Part shown: piece by piece, positions 10,744 to 19,144 of the stretch
Layout: every line of letters begins with the position of its first letter
Position numbering within the stretch: position 1 is the first letter of the stretch
DNA from: Delftia tsuruhatensis NBRC 16741
GTDB lineage: Bacteria > Pseudomonadota > Gammaproteobacteria > Burkholderiales > Burkholderiaceae_C
DNA: 64,000 bases
Direction of reading: 5' to 3'
Assembly (NCBI RefSeq): GCF_001571325.1
Contig: NZ_BCTO01000010.1
Span: forward strand, 1-64,000
The notes under the pieces: model-generated
The model's database searches: none
Seen by the model: the letters and a program-made list of their open reading frames with translations, nothing else
Told to the model about the DNA's origin: nothing
Made by a program: the position numbers and the translations under genes

Positions 10744-11715
10744 ATGCCCATCAATGAACTGCGCGCCATCGCCACCTTTGCCAAGGCGGTCGAGCTGGGC
10801 AGCCTGCGCCAGGCGGCGCTGTCCCAGGGCGTGAGCCCGCAGGCCGCCAGCCAGGCGGTGGCCCATCTGGAGCAGCACCTGGGCGTGCGCCTGCTGCACC
10901 GGACCACGCGCAGCCTGGCGCTGACCGAGGAGGGCCAGCGTTTCCTGCAGGACACCCAGCCGGCGCTGGCCGCGCTGGACCGCGCACTGAACCTGGCACG
11001 CGACAGCCGCGAGGGCATTGCGGGGCCGTTGCGCATCGTGGGCCCCAAGTCCTGCTTTGCGCCCGTGCTGATGCCGCTGCTCGATGAGTTCTGCCGCCTG
11101 CACCCGGGCATCGTCCCCGATGTGCGGCTGGACGACGGCATAGGCAACTGGGTGCTGGACCGGGTCGATGCGGGGTTTCGCATCGGCGCCTCGCCCGATG
11201 AAAGCGTGATCGGGCGGCGGCTGTTTCCCGTGCAGCTCATCGTCTGCGCGGCGCCGCAGTACCTGCAGCGCCATGGCGTGCCCCGGTCGCTGGACGAGCT
11301 GGCCGCGCACCGCTGCAGCATGTTCCGCCATGCGGCCACGGACACGGTGATGCCCTGGTACCTGCCGGTCGATGGCGAGCTCACGCACCGCTACCTGCAG
11401 CCGGCCCTGTCCACCAACGATGCCGAGCTGGAGCTGCATGCCGTGCTGGCCGGCCAGGTGCTGGGCCAGCTGTCCAACATCTGCGCGGCCGCGCACATCC
11501 GCGCGGGGCGCCTGGTGCCCGTGCTGCTGGAGCATGTCAGCGAGCACATCGGCCTGCATGTCTACTACGGCAGCCGCGACGCGCTGCCCCGGCGCGTGCG
11601 TGCCTTCATCGACCTGGCCGTGCAGCGGCTGCAGGACTGCCCGGACTATCTGCTGACCATGGAAGAACTGGAAAGGGCGGCGGCCACAGGTGCCGCCGCC
11701 CTTTCCGGGGGCTGA
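10744..11715 (+). CDS. LysR-family transcriptional regulator
   Basis: This 323-residue LysR regulator has its helix-turn-helix at residues 1-60 (SLRQAALSQGVSPQAASQAV) and an effector domain with typical motifs such as LDDGIGNWVLDRVDAGFRIG. It is separated from the EamA gene by 84 bases and converges on the molybdenum hydroxylase pair. The last codons lie in a 14-bp perfect inverted repeat (11671-11705) that may stop transcription from both sides. Its targets cannot be assigned; the convergent iorAB-like genes are one candidate. Confidence 0.85.
   Translation: MPINELRAIATFAKAVELGSLRQAALSQGVSPQAASQAVAHLEQHLGVRLLHRTTRSLALTEEGQRFLQDTQPALAALDRALNLARDSREGIAGPLRIVGPKSCFAPVLMPLLDEFCRLHPGIVPDVRLDDGIGNWVLDRVDAGFRIGASPDESVIGRRLFPVQLIVCAAPQYLQRHGVPRSLDELAAHRCSMFRHAATDTVMPWYLPVDGELTHRYLQPALSTNDAELELHAVLAGQVLGQLSNICAAAHIRAGRLVPVLLEHVSEHIGLHVYYGSRDALPRRVRAFIDLAVQRLQDCPDYLLTMEELERAAATGAAALSGG
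11671..11705. terminator. Long inverted repeat between convergent genes
   Basis: GAAAGGGCGGCGGC (11671-11684) and its exact complement GCCGCCGCCCTTTC (11692-11705) flank a 7-base loop. It lies inside the last LysR codons and just past the end of the iorB-like gene. There is no U tract, so it is at best a weak intrinsic terminator or an RNA-stabilising hairpin, usable on both strands. Confidence 0.5.
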
Positions 11716-11763
11716 CCGGGATCAGGTCCGGCCGCTCAGGCCAGATCGATCACTCCAGCGCGA

Positions 11764-14031
11764 TCACGCCAGGTCGAACGGCAGCTTGCGCACGGGCTTG
11801 CCCGTGAGCTGCGCCACGGCGTTGGCGAAGGCCGGGGCCAGCGGCGGCAGGCCGGGCTCGCCCATGCCCGTCGGCGGCTCGGCGCTGGGCACGACGTGGA
11901 CGGCGATCTCGGGCATGTCGGTGATGCGCGGCACGGCGAAGTCGCCGAAGTTGCTCTGCTCCACCACACCGTCCTTGAGCGTGATCGCCGCGCCGGGCAG
12001 GCACATGGACAGGCCCATCAGCGCCGCGCCCTGCACCTGCGCCTCGATGGTGCGCGGGTTCACGGCCAGGTTGCAGTGCACGCCGGCCGTGGCCTTGTGC
12101 AGCACCGGGCGGCCGTCCTTGACCGAGGCCTCCACCACATAGGCCACCACCGTGTCGAAGGACTCGTGCACGGCCACGCCCCAGGCACGGCCCGCGCGCA
12201 GCTGGCGCTTGCCGTAGCCGCTCTTGTCCACGGCCAGCTGCAGGGCCAGGCGATGGCGCGGGTGCTTGTCGCCGAACATCTGCATGCGGTAGGCCACGGG
12301 GTCCTGGCGGCTGCTGCGCGCGATCTCGTCGATCAGCGTTTCCATGACGAAGGCCGTGTGGGTCGATCCCACGCTGCGCCACCACAGCACGGGCACGTTG
12401 ACCTTGGGGTGGTGCACGGTCAGGCGCATGGGCAGCGGATAGGGCTCGCGCATGCCCTCCACGGCCGTGGCGTCGATGCCGTTCTTGATCATGCCGCCCT
12501 CGAACATGGTGCCCGCCGTGATGGACTGGCCCACGATGGCGTGGTCCCAGGCCAGCACCTTGCCGCGTTCGTCGAAGCCGATCCTGGCGCGGTGCAGGTG
12601 CATGGGGCGGTAGTAGCCGCCCTTGATGTCGTCCTCGCGGCTCCAGACCATGCGCACGGGGGCGCTCAGGCCGGCGCGGCGCGCGGCCAGCGCCACCTGG
12701 CAGGCCTCGACCACATAGTCGCTGGTGCCCACGCCCCGGCGGCCAAAGCCGCCGCCGGCCATCTGCACGTGCACGCGCACCTGCTCGGGCTTGAGGCCCA
12801 GCACGCGCGCGGCGGCCATGCCGTCCACGCCCGCGAACTGCGTGCCCAGGTAGAGGTCGGCACCCGCCTCGCCGGTCTCGCCCATCTGCACCGTGCAGTT
12901 GAGCGGCTCCATGGGCGCATGGGCCAGGTAGGGGAAGCTGAACTCGGCCTCGATATGGCGCGGCGCCTTGTCCAGCGCCGAGATATCGGCGTCGAAGTGG
13001 CGCGCGCCGGGCTGCGCGGCCAGTTCGCGGTACTGGGCCAGCTGGCGTTCGCTGTCCACCTTCTCCACGGCGTCGGTGTTCCATTGCGCCTTCAGCGCCT
13101 CGCGGCCCTTGCGCGCAGGCCAGTAGCCGGTGGCGATCACGGCCACGCCTTCGCCGCCGCCGTCCACGGGCACGCGCAGCACGGCCTTGACGCCGGGCAC
13201 GGCACGCGCCGCAGCGTCGTCCAGCGAGGCCAGCTGTGCCTTGAACACGGGCGGATGTGCAATCACCGCCGTCAGCTGGCCCGGCAGGTGCATGTCGATG
13301 CCGAAGCTCTGCTGGCCGCTGCTCTTGGCCCGGGCGTCGATGCGGCCCGTGGGCTTGCCGATCAGGCGGAAGTCCTTGGGATTCTTCAGCACGACGGTGG
13401 CCGGCACGGGCTGGGCCATGGCGGCCTGGGCCAGCTCGCCATACGACAGCTTCTTGCCATTGGGGCCGAGCACGAAGCCCTCGCGCGTGCGCAGCGTGGC
13501 GGCGTCCACCTTCCACTGCGCGGCGGCGGCGGCCACCAGCATGGCGCGCGCACGGGCGCCCAGCTCGCGGTACTGGGTGTAGCTGTGCTTGAGGGCGGTG
13601 GAGCCGCCCGTCATCTGGATGCCGTAGCGCGGATCGGCATAGGCCGCATCGTTGCCGCCCAGGCGGGCGCGGACCTTGCTCCAGTCGGCGTCCAGCTCCT
13701 CGGCCAGCACCAGGGGCAGGGCGGTGTGCACGCCCTGGCCGAACTCCAGGCGGTTGATGGCCACGGTGACTTCGCCGCTGGGCGAGATCTCCACGAAGGA
13801 GGCGGGCTGCTCGGTGGGCTTGAGGCCGGCGGCCTCGCCCTTGCCCGGCGCCTGCGCCATGGCGGGAAACACGCCCAGGGCCAGCGAACCGGCCCCGGCG
13901 ATCTTGAGGAAGCTGCGGCGGGGGATCTGTGCAAGGGTGGGCGCGTCCGCGATGGCAGCAGCGGCCTCGTCACGGTCCAGGATGTGCTGCAGGGCGCGCG
14001 GCAGTTCGGCGGGGTTGAAGGTGGTCAGCAT
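11764..14031 (-). CDS. iorB: Molybdopterin-binding subunit of an isoquinoline 1-oxidoreductase-like enzyme
   Basis: This 755-residue large subunit belongs to the xanthine oxidase superfamily (IorB branch). It carries an N-terminal twin-arginine signal (RRSFLKIAGAGSLALG, near residues 38-53), so the cofactor-loaded enzyme is exported. Conserved features include EFGQGVHTALPLVLAEEL and GGGFGRRG. The ATG at 14031 follows iorA by 14 bases and fits the signal; the longer open frame upstream overlaps iorA and is not translated. With IorA it would hydroxylate an N-heterocycle or oxidise an aldehyde, passing electrons through 2Fe-2S clusters to a cytochrome. A membrane-anchored cytochrome c gene lies 219 bases upstream. 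Substrate is not predictable. Confidence 0.87.
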   Translation of the reverse strand: MLTTFNPAELPRALQHILDRDEAAAAIADAPTLAQIPRRSFLKIAGAGSLALGVFPAMAQAPGKGEAAGLKPTEQPASFVEISPSGEVTVAINRLEFGQGVHTALPLVLAEELDADWSKVRARLGGNDAAYADPRYGIQMTGGSTALKHSYTQYRELGARARAMLVAAAAAQWKVDAATLRTREGFVLGPNGKKLSYGELAQAAMAQPVPATVVLKNPKDFRLIGKPTGRIDARAKSSGQQSFGIDMHLPGQLTAVIAHPPVFKAQLASLDDAAARAVPGVKAVLRVPVDGGGEGVAVIATGYWPARKGREALKAQWNTDAVEKVDSERQLAQYRELAAQPGARHFDADISALDKAPRHIEAEFSFPYLAHAPMEPLNCTVQMGETGEAGADLYLGTQFAGVDGMAAARVLGLKPEQVRVHVQMAGGGFGRRGVGTSDYVVEACQVALAARRAGLSAPVRMVWSREDDIKGGYYRPMHLHRARIGFDERGKVLAWDHAIVGQSITAGTMFEGGMIKNGIDATAVEGMREPYPLPMRLTVHHPKVNVPVLWWRSVGSTHTAFVMETLIDEIARSSRQDPVAYRMQMFGDKHPRHRLALQLAVDKSGYGKRQLRAGRAWGVAVHESFDTVVAYVVEASVKDGRPVLHKATAGVHCNLAVNPRTIEAQVQGAALMGLSMCLPGAAITLKDGVVEQSNFGDFAVPRITDMPEIAVHVVPSAEPPTGMGEPGLPPLAPAFANAVAQLTGKPVRKLPFDLA

Positions 14032-14045
14032 GCGGCGTTCTCCGT

Positions 14046-14519
14046 TCAGCCCAGGGTGCGCGCGGCATCGGCCACGGCCGCGCGGATGCGTGCATAGGTT
14101 CCACAGCGGCAGATGTTGCCGGCCATGGCCGCGTCTATCTCCTCGCCGCTGGGCTTCTTGCCCTTGGGCAGCGACTTGAGGAAGGCCGTGGCGCTCATGA
14201 TCTGCCCGCTCTGGCAGTAGCCGCACTGGGCCACGTCGTGGCGCACCCAGGCATCGCGCACGGCGGTGCCCACGCGGTCGGAGCCCGAGGTCATGGCCTC
14301 GATGGTGGTGATCTTCTGGCCCGCGGCCGCCGAGATCGGCGTCACGCAGGAACGTATGGCCTGGCCATTCATGTGCACCGTGCAGGCGCCGCACAGCGCC
14401 GCGCCGCAGCCGAACTTGGTGCCGGTCATCTCCAGCGTGTCGCGCAGGGCCCACAGAATGGGCGTCTCGGGGTCCAGGTCCATGGAAACGGTCTTGCCGT
14501 TGATGGTGAGATCGGTCAT
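14046..14519 (-). CDS. iorA: 2Fe-2S subunit of an isoquinoline 1-oxidoreductase-like enzyme
   Basis: This 157-residue protein holds the two 2Fe-2S clusters of a molybdenum hydroxylase. The plant-type cluster uses GCGAALCGACTVHMNG, and the second uses CGYCQSGQ and ICRCGTYARI. Length is typical of the small subunit. It is the first gene of the pair and has a purine-rich AGGAGAGA stretch before the ATG. It has no signal peptide and is presumably carried through the Tat system with IorB. Confidence 0.92.
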   Translation of the reverse strand: MTDLTINGKTVSMDLDPETPILWALRDTLEMTGTKFGCGAALCGACTVHMNGQAIRSCVTPISAAAGQKITTIEAMTSGSDRVGTAVRDAWVRHDVAQCGYCQSGQIMSATAFLKSLPKGKKPSGEEIDAAMAGNICRCGTYARIRAAVADAARTLG

Positions 14520-14737
14520 CGCAGTCTCTCCTTGTTGTGGGGGCTTTTGGGGATGGGGTCCCGTGGGAGTGTCGCCGTCGCCCGGGCTTGAGGGAAGAGG
14601 GCGGATCCGTCGAGGCGCCGACTATAGAAAGGCCATGCCCCCGCCACTAGCCATGTTCCGCTTGAAAGATTGGCAAGAGCAAGTTGCGAATGCCCTGCAG
14701 ATTCTGTGTGCCCGTGTTCCTCTGCCTCCGTGCAGGT

Positions 14738-15940
14738 TCAATGCACAAACCCACCCTTGATGAACCGCACGGGCTCGGCGTCCATGCGTGCAATCAGCGC
14801 GCCCAGGCCGTCGGCCACGGCGCCAGCGCCAGCGCCAGCGCCGGAGGTGGCCTTGGCCGCCGTGTCCGTGCGGCAGACCAGGTCGTCCTCCGACCAGCCC
14901 TGGGCGCCCGGACGCGATAGCGCGCGCAGCCAGCCGCTGCGGTCGCCCAGCCATTGCATGCCCTGCAGCTGCTCCGAGCCGCTGAGCAGGGCCATGGCCT
15001 GCCAGGCGCGCGGGTCGTTGACGGTGCAGTCCAGGGCGCTGGCGGCGCGGTTGCCGCCATCGGGTGACAGCTGCAGGCTGACCAGGCGCGGGTCTTCCTG
15101 CACCGGGCCGCTGCCTGCCACCACCCTCAGCCGCTGCTGGCGGCTTTGCCAGGTGCTCAGGCGGCGTGCGGGCTGGCCTGCGCACTGCACGGCCATGTCG
15201 GGAAGTCCCACGGGATAGGGCCAGTTGCCGGCGATCTGCAGCATCTGGCCTGCGGCGCGGGCCTTCATGAAGTCGATCAGGGCCCATGCGTCGTCGCTGG
15301 ACAGCCGGTCGGCCTGGCCGTGTGCCCGTGCGCCGTCGCCAGACTCCACGGGGCGGCGGTCATGAAGAATGGCCCAGAGCAATTCCCCATCGGCGCGGCG
15401 CCACAGCAGCGGGCTGGTGAAGTTGGGGGGCCAGACCGGCTGGCTGGCGGCCAGCGGGCCGTGGCCCCGGCCATCGGCGCCGTGGCAGGCCGTGCAGTGC
15501 TGGGCATAGGCGGCGCCGCCGCGCGCAATGCTCTCCACGCTGAAGCCCGTGGGCGAGGCATGGAAGCTGGTGGCATGCGCGGGCACCAGGATCAGGTCGG
15601 CACGCGGCCAGGGGGCCAGCAGCAGGGCGAGCGCGGCCAGCGCGGTCAGCACCAGGGCCGGCAGGCGGATGCGGCGCAGAACCAGGACCAGCACCAGGGC
15701 CAGCAACAGCAAAACGATGGCGGTGGCCACGGCCGCCAGCGACCACAGCAGGCCCCGGGCCTGGCCCAGGTCGATCAGCAGGTTTTCGCCGGACAGGCGC
15801 AGGGCCCAGGGCCAGGCGGGCTGCCCATCCACCGTGCCGGCCAGGCCCAGGCCATGCAGCAGCTGCAGCAGGCCGACCTGGGCCTGCTGCATGGCGCCGA
15901 TCAAGGGGTTGAGCCAGTCGGGGGAGTCGCTGCGTTGCAT
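14738..15940 (-). CDS. Membrane-anchored monohaem cytochrome c, last gene of an ABC transporter operon
   Basis: This 400-residue protein has about 60 polar residues, two hydrophobic helices (about 63-88 and 92-111), then a periplasmic domain with one haem-attachment motif CTACH (149-153), followed by GADGRGHGP. The rest, about 240 residues, is a soluble domain I do not recognise. It starts 12 bases after the end of the ATPase gene on the same strand, so it looks co-transcribed with the ABC transporter. The iorAB-like genes lie downstream after a 218-base gap, and the cytochrome could accept their electrons. No second haem motif is present. Confidence 0.8.
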   Translation of the reverse strand: MQRSDSPDWLNPLIGAMQQAQVGLLQLLHGLGLAGTVDGQPAWPWALRLSGENLLIDLGQARGLLWSLAAVATAIVLLLLALVLVLVLRRIRLPALVLTALAALALLLAPWPRADLILVPAHATSFHASPTGFSVESIARGGAAYAQHCTACHGADGRGHGPLAASQPVWPPNFTSPLLWRRADGELLWAILHDRRPVESGDGARAHGQADRLSSDDAWALIDFMKARAAGQMLQIAGNWPYPVGLPDMAVQCAGQPARRLSTWQSRQQRLRVVAGSGPVQEDPRLVSLQLSPDGGNRAASALDCTVNDPRAWQAMALLSGSEQLQGMQWLGDRSGWLRALSRPGAQGWSEDDLVCRTDTAAKATSGAGAGAGAVADGLGALIARMDAEPVRFIKGGFVH

Positions 15941-15952
15941 CGGAGGCGGGCG

Positions 15953-16774
15953 CTACCAGGTCTGGTCCAGGCCCAGGTGGCGCAGGGCCTCGTGGCGCAG
16001 CTCGGACAGGCGGGCATGGCCGCGCTGGCGCGGGTAGGGCAGGTCCACATCGATCTCGGCCACGATGCGGGCGGGCCGCTGGCTGAAGACCAGCACGCGG
16101 TGGGCCAGGAAGAGGGCCTCTTCCACATCGTGGGTGACCAGCAGCACGGAAAAGCCTGCGCGCTGCCAGATCTTGAGGATCTCGCTTTGCATGGCCAGCC
16201 GCGTCAGCGAGTCGAGCTTGCCCAGCGGCTCGTCCAGGATCAGCAGGCGCGGGTCGTTGACCAGGGCGCGCGCCAGGGCCGCGCGCTGGGCCATGCCGCC
16301 CGACAGCTGGTGGGGATGGCTGTCCGCGAAATCCTCCAGTCCCACCAGGCGCAGGGCCTCGTCGATGCGGTGGGCCTGGCTGTCCAGCAGGCCGCGTGCC
16401 TGCAGGCCCAGGGCCACGTTGCCGCGCACCGTGCGCCAGGGAAACAGCGTGGGGTCCTGGAAGACAACGATGCGCGAGGGATCGGGCTCGGTGATGGCCG
16501 TGCCGTCCTGCGCCACGGCGCCGGCCGTGGGCGCGTCCAGCCCGGCCACCAGGCGCAGCAGCGTGGACTTGCCGCAGCCGCTGGGGCCCAGCAGGGCCAC
16601 GAACTCGCCGGGCCGCACCTGCAGGCTGACCTCGTCGAGCACCTGCAGCGCGCCCTGCCCCTGGCCGAACCAGTGGCTGACGGCCTGCACATCGATGGCC
16701 GCCCCGGCTAGGGCCGCCCCGGCGATGGCGGGCGTGGCTGCGGCGTTGGCGGCGTGTTCTGCGGCAATCACCAT
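15953..16774 (-). CDS. ABC transporter ATPase, nitrate/sulfonate/taurine type
   Basis: This 273-residue ATPase has Walker A GPSGCGKST (63-71), signature LSGGM (157-161), Walker B LLILDEP (177-183) and the switch His in LLVTHDVEEA. The FQDPTLFPWRTVRGNV Q-loop region is typical of the SsuB/TauB/NrtD group. The ATG at 16774 overlaps the permease gene by 7 bases. It energises import with the permease and exported receptor encoded upstream. Sequence alone does not separate nitrate, sulfonate or other substrates. Confidence 0.88.
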   Translation of the reverse strand: MVIAAEHAANAAATPAIAGAALAGAAIDVQAVSHWFGQGQGALQVLDEVSLQVRPGEFVALLGPSGCGKSTLLRLVAGLDAPTAGAVAQDGTAITEPDPSRIVVFQDPTLFPWRTVRGNVALGLQARGLLDSQAHRIDEALRLVGLEDFADSHPHQLSGGMAQRAALARALVNDPRLLILDEPLGKLDSLTRLAMQSEILKIWQRAGFSVLLVTHDVEEALFLAHRVLVFSQRPARIVAEIDVDLPYPRQRGHARLSELRHEALRHLGLDQTW

Positions 16775-17823
16775 TTGACGGTTCCCTTCTGCCACGACAA
16801 CGTGCGGTCGCGCACGGTGAACAGCAGCGTGATCAGGCCCGAGCACAGCACGGCCATGACCAGCAGCGCCGTGTACATGTTGGCGTAGGCTGCCCAGCCC
16901 TGGGCCCATTGCAGATACCAGCCCAGGCCGGCCTTCACGCCCATCATCTCGGCCGTGATCAGCACCGAGAACGAGGCGCCCAGCCCCATGAACAGGCCCA
17001 CGAAGACCTGGGGCAGGGCGGCCGGGATGGCCACGCGCAGCACCAGGAACCAGGGCGATGCGCCCAGCGTGCGCGCCACGTCGTAGTAGCTCTTGCTGAC
17101 CGAGGCCACGCCCGACCAGGTCAGCACGGCCACCGGAAAGAACGTGGCCAGCGCCACCAGGAACACGGCTGCCGAGTAGCTGGACGGCGCGAAGAAAAAG
17201 GCCAGCGGCAGCAGGGCCGAGGCCGGCACCGGCCCCAGGAAGCGCAGCAGCGGATGCACCCAGTAGCCCGCGATGCGCGACCAGCCTATCCACACGCCCG
17301 TGAGAAATCCGATCACCGCGCCGAACACGATGCCGTTGAGCAGCAGCCGCAGCGAATACAGCGTGGACAGGCCCAGGCGCTGCCAGTCCTCATGGACCAC
17401 GTCGATCAGGCTTTGCGGCGGTGCGAAGAACGGCGGCGGCAGCGCGCCGAGCTTGGCCGTCAGCGTCTCCCACAGCGCCAGCAGCAGCGGCGCGGCCACC
17501 AGCCAGGCACCGGCCGGGCGCAGCCAGCGGTCGATGCGCCGTACGCGCCGTGCGCCTCGTACAGGCAGCACGGCCGATGCCAGCAGCAACAGGGCCACGG
17601 CCAGGGCGGCAATGCCGAACTCCTGCGTGAATGCCCATTCGCTGAAGCCGATCTCCTTGTTGGGCCACAGCAGGGTCAGCATGCCCAGGCCGGCCCAGGC
17701 GGCGGCGGCCAGCAGGCCGGTTCGCCAGGGGCCTGCCTTGCGCGAGTCCTGCGCCTGTTCCCGTTCCAGGCCGGGTGCGGCATCCGTGGCGCCCAGGCGC
17801 CAACGTGGTCTTGCGGTGCTCAT
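16768..17823 (-). CDS. ABC transporter permease, nitrate/sulfonate/taurine type
   Basis: This 351-residue inner membrane permease has several hydrophobic helices and the cytoplasmic EAA-like loop DVARTLGASPWFLVLRVAIPAALP, which docks the ATPase. It is about 90 residues longer than typical SsuC/TauC: the extra N-terminal part contains further hydrophobic segments (WAGLGMLTLLW and the IAALAVALLLLAS region). It overlaps both neighbours (ATGA with the receptor gene). Role: substrate translocation across the inner membrane. Confidence 0.87.
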   Translation of the reverse strand: MSTARPRWRLGATDAAPGLEREQAQDSRKAGPWRTGLLAAAAWAGLGMLTLLWPNKEIGFSEWAFTQEFGIAALAVALLLLASAVLPVRGARRVRRIDRWLRPAGAWLVAAPLLLALWETLTAKLGALPPPFFAPPQSLIDVVHEDWQRLGLSTLYSLRLLLNGIVFGAVIGFLTGVWIGWSRIAGYWVHPLLRFLGPVPASALLPLAFFFAPSSYSAAVFLVALATFFPVAVLTWSGVASVSKSYYDVARTLGASPWFLVLRVAIPAALPQVFVGLFMGLGASFSVLITAEMMGVKAGLGWYLQWAQGWAAYANMYTALLVMAVLCSGLITLLFTVRDRTLSWQKGTVKW

Positions 17824-18926
17824 GCGAGGACGTCCAGCGTGATGTGGCTGGCAAAGCGGCCAGGGTCGGTCTGCTTCTTGAGCACGCCGGCCGTGCGGAA
17901 GTCGGCCGCAAAGGCCTGGACCTCGTCGCGCAGCGGCTTGCCGTGCGGATGGTGCTTGAAGGTCAGCTCGGCCAGCAGGCGCTGCAGGTCCTCGACGGGC
18001 ACCTTGGGCGAGTACTTGGCAAAGATCTTCGCCGTTTCATTGGGGTTCTCGGCGATGTAGTCCGAGGCCTGGGTCAGCGCGCGCACCACGCTGGCCGCTG
18101 CGGGCTTGTTGGCCCGGGCGAACTTTGCGCCTGCGCCGATCACGCAGCAAATGCTTTCGGCGTACTCGTTCTTGGCGCTGTTGCCCAGTTCGAGGAAGGT
18201 GCCGGGGTTGCGTTTCTCGATCAGGTAGAGATTGGGGTCGCCGTCGGCGATGGCCTGGATCTCGCCCTTCTTGGCGGCCACATCCAGCAGGTCGGCCGGG
18301 TAGACGCGCCATTCGATGTCCTTGTCCACATCCAGGCCGCGCTTGGCCAGGTGGATGGAATAGAACTGCTTGGCCGGGCTGTTGAGATCGGCCACGCCGA
18401 TGGTCTTGCCCTTGAGCGTGCTGGGGTCCAGCGTGACGCCGGCCGACTTCAAGCCGACCAGGCGCAGGCAGCCGCCATGCACGCTGCCGATGAGCTTGAC
18501 ATCCAGCCCCGCCTCCAGCGGCTTGATCCAGCGGTGGATCAGGCCCGCGCCCGCATCGGCCTTGCCCGTGGCCAGCGCCTCCAGCAACTGGTCGGCCGAG
18601 CCGCCCCAGTTCAGCAGCTCCACGTCCAGGCCGTTGCGCTCGAAGAAGCCGCGCTCCAGCGCCACGGGAATGGGCGAATGGCAGAAGCTGGCCTGGCTCC
18701 AGGCAAAGGTGATCTTCTGGCGCGGCTGCGCCCCGGCGCGGCCGCTGAACCAGGCGGCCGATCCCAGCGCGCCGGCTGCGGCGCCGGCGCGGATCAGGGT
18801 GCGGCGCGAGAGCGAGGGCTCGGTCGCCTCGGGAGCATCGAGCGCCCCGAAAGCACCGCAATCGGCGCCATGGGCGCAGCGGCTGTCCTGGGTCCTGTCG
18901 ATCTCGGTCTGGGTCTTGCGGGTCAT
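17820..18926 (-). CDS. Tat-exported ABC transporter substrate-binding protein (NMT1/sulfonate type)
   Basis: This 368-residue periplasmic receptor starts at the ATG at 18926, which has GGAGGGAG upstream. A longer frame from 19022 lacks this support. A twin-arginine signal, SRRTLIRAGAAAGALG, follows an unusual polar, Cys-containing lead of about 40 residues. The mature chain fits the SsuA/NMT1 fold (KITFAWSQASFCHSPIPVAL; LATGKADAGAGL). The two cysteines in ESICCVIG are notable. It heads the receptor-permease-ATPase-cytochrome operon and is divergent from the metY-like gene. The proximity of sulfur genes favours an organosulfur substrate, but this is inference. Confidence 0.85.
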   Translation of the reverse strand: MTRKTQTEIDRTQDSRCAHGADCGAFGALDAPEATEPSLSRRTLIRAGAAAGALGSAAWFSGRAGAQPRQKITFAWSQASFCHSPIPVALERGFFERNGLDVELLNWGGSADQLLEALATGKADAGAGLIHRWIKPLEAGLDVKLIGSVHGGCLRLVGLKSAGVTLDPSTLKGKTIGVADLNSPAKQFYSIHLAKRGLDVDKDIEWRVYPADLLDVAAKKGEIQAIADGDPNLYLIEKRNPGTFLELGNSAKNEYAESICCVIGAGAKFARANKPAAASVVRALTQASDYIAENPNETAKIFAKYSPKVPVEDLQRLLAELTFKHHPHGKPLRDEVQAFAADFRTAGVLKKQTDPGRFASHITLDVLA

Positions 18927-19144
18927 GGAACTCCCTCCAAAGCAGTTTCGGGACTGCCGATGCTGTCCGCTGAGTGCCGTGTTTCCAACGACGCAAAACG
19001 CGCATCCATATGTGCGTGGCAACTAGGAAGGGCGCGGCCCGGCGACATGCGCAAACCGAATAAGCGAACGCGTTTTTCTTCGTAGTGCGCAGGGCGCGGG
19101 CTTCGAATAATGGGCTGCATCGACCATTCATACGGAGTCCATGC
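18927..19144. promoter_or_regulatory. Divergent promoter region between the ABC operon and the metY-like gene
   Basis: This 218-base spacer must hold promoters for both directions. It is locally AT-richer and contains CGAATAA twice on the + strand (19057-19063 and 19104-19110) and a CATATG core flanked by CGCA and TGCG near 18997-19015. A LysR-type regulator such as the CysB-like protein encoded at 25070 could bind here. No confident -35/-10 pair was assigned. Confidence 0.35.
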
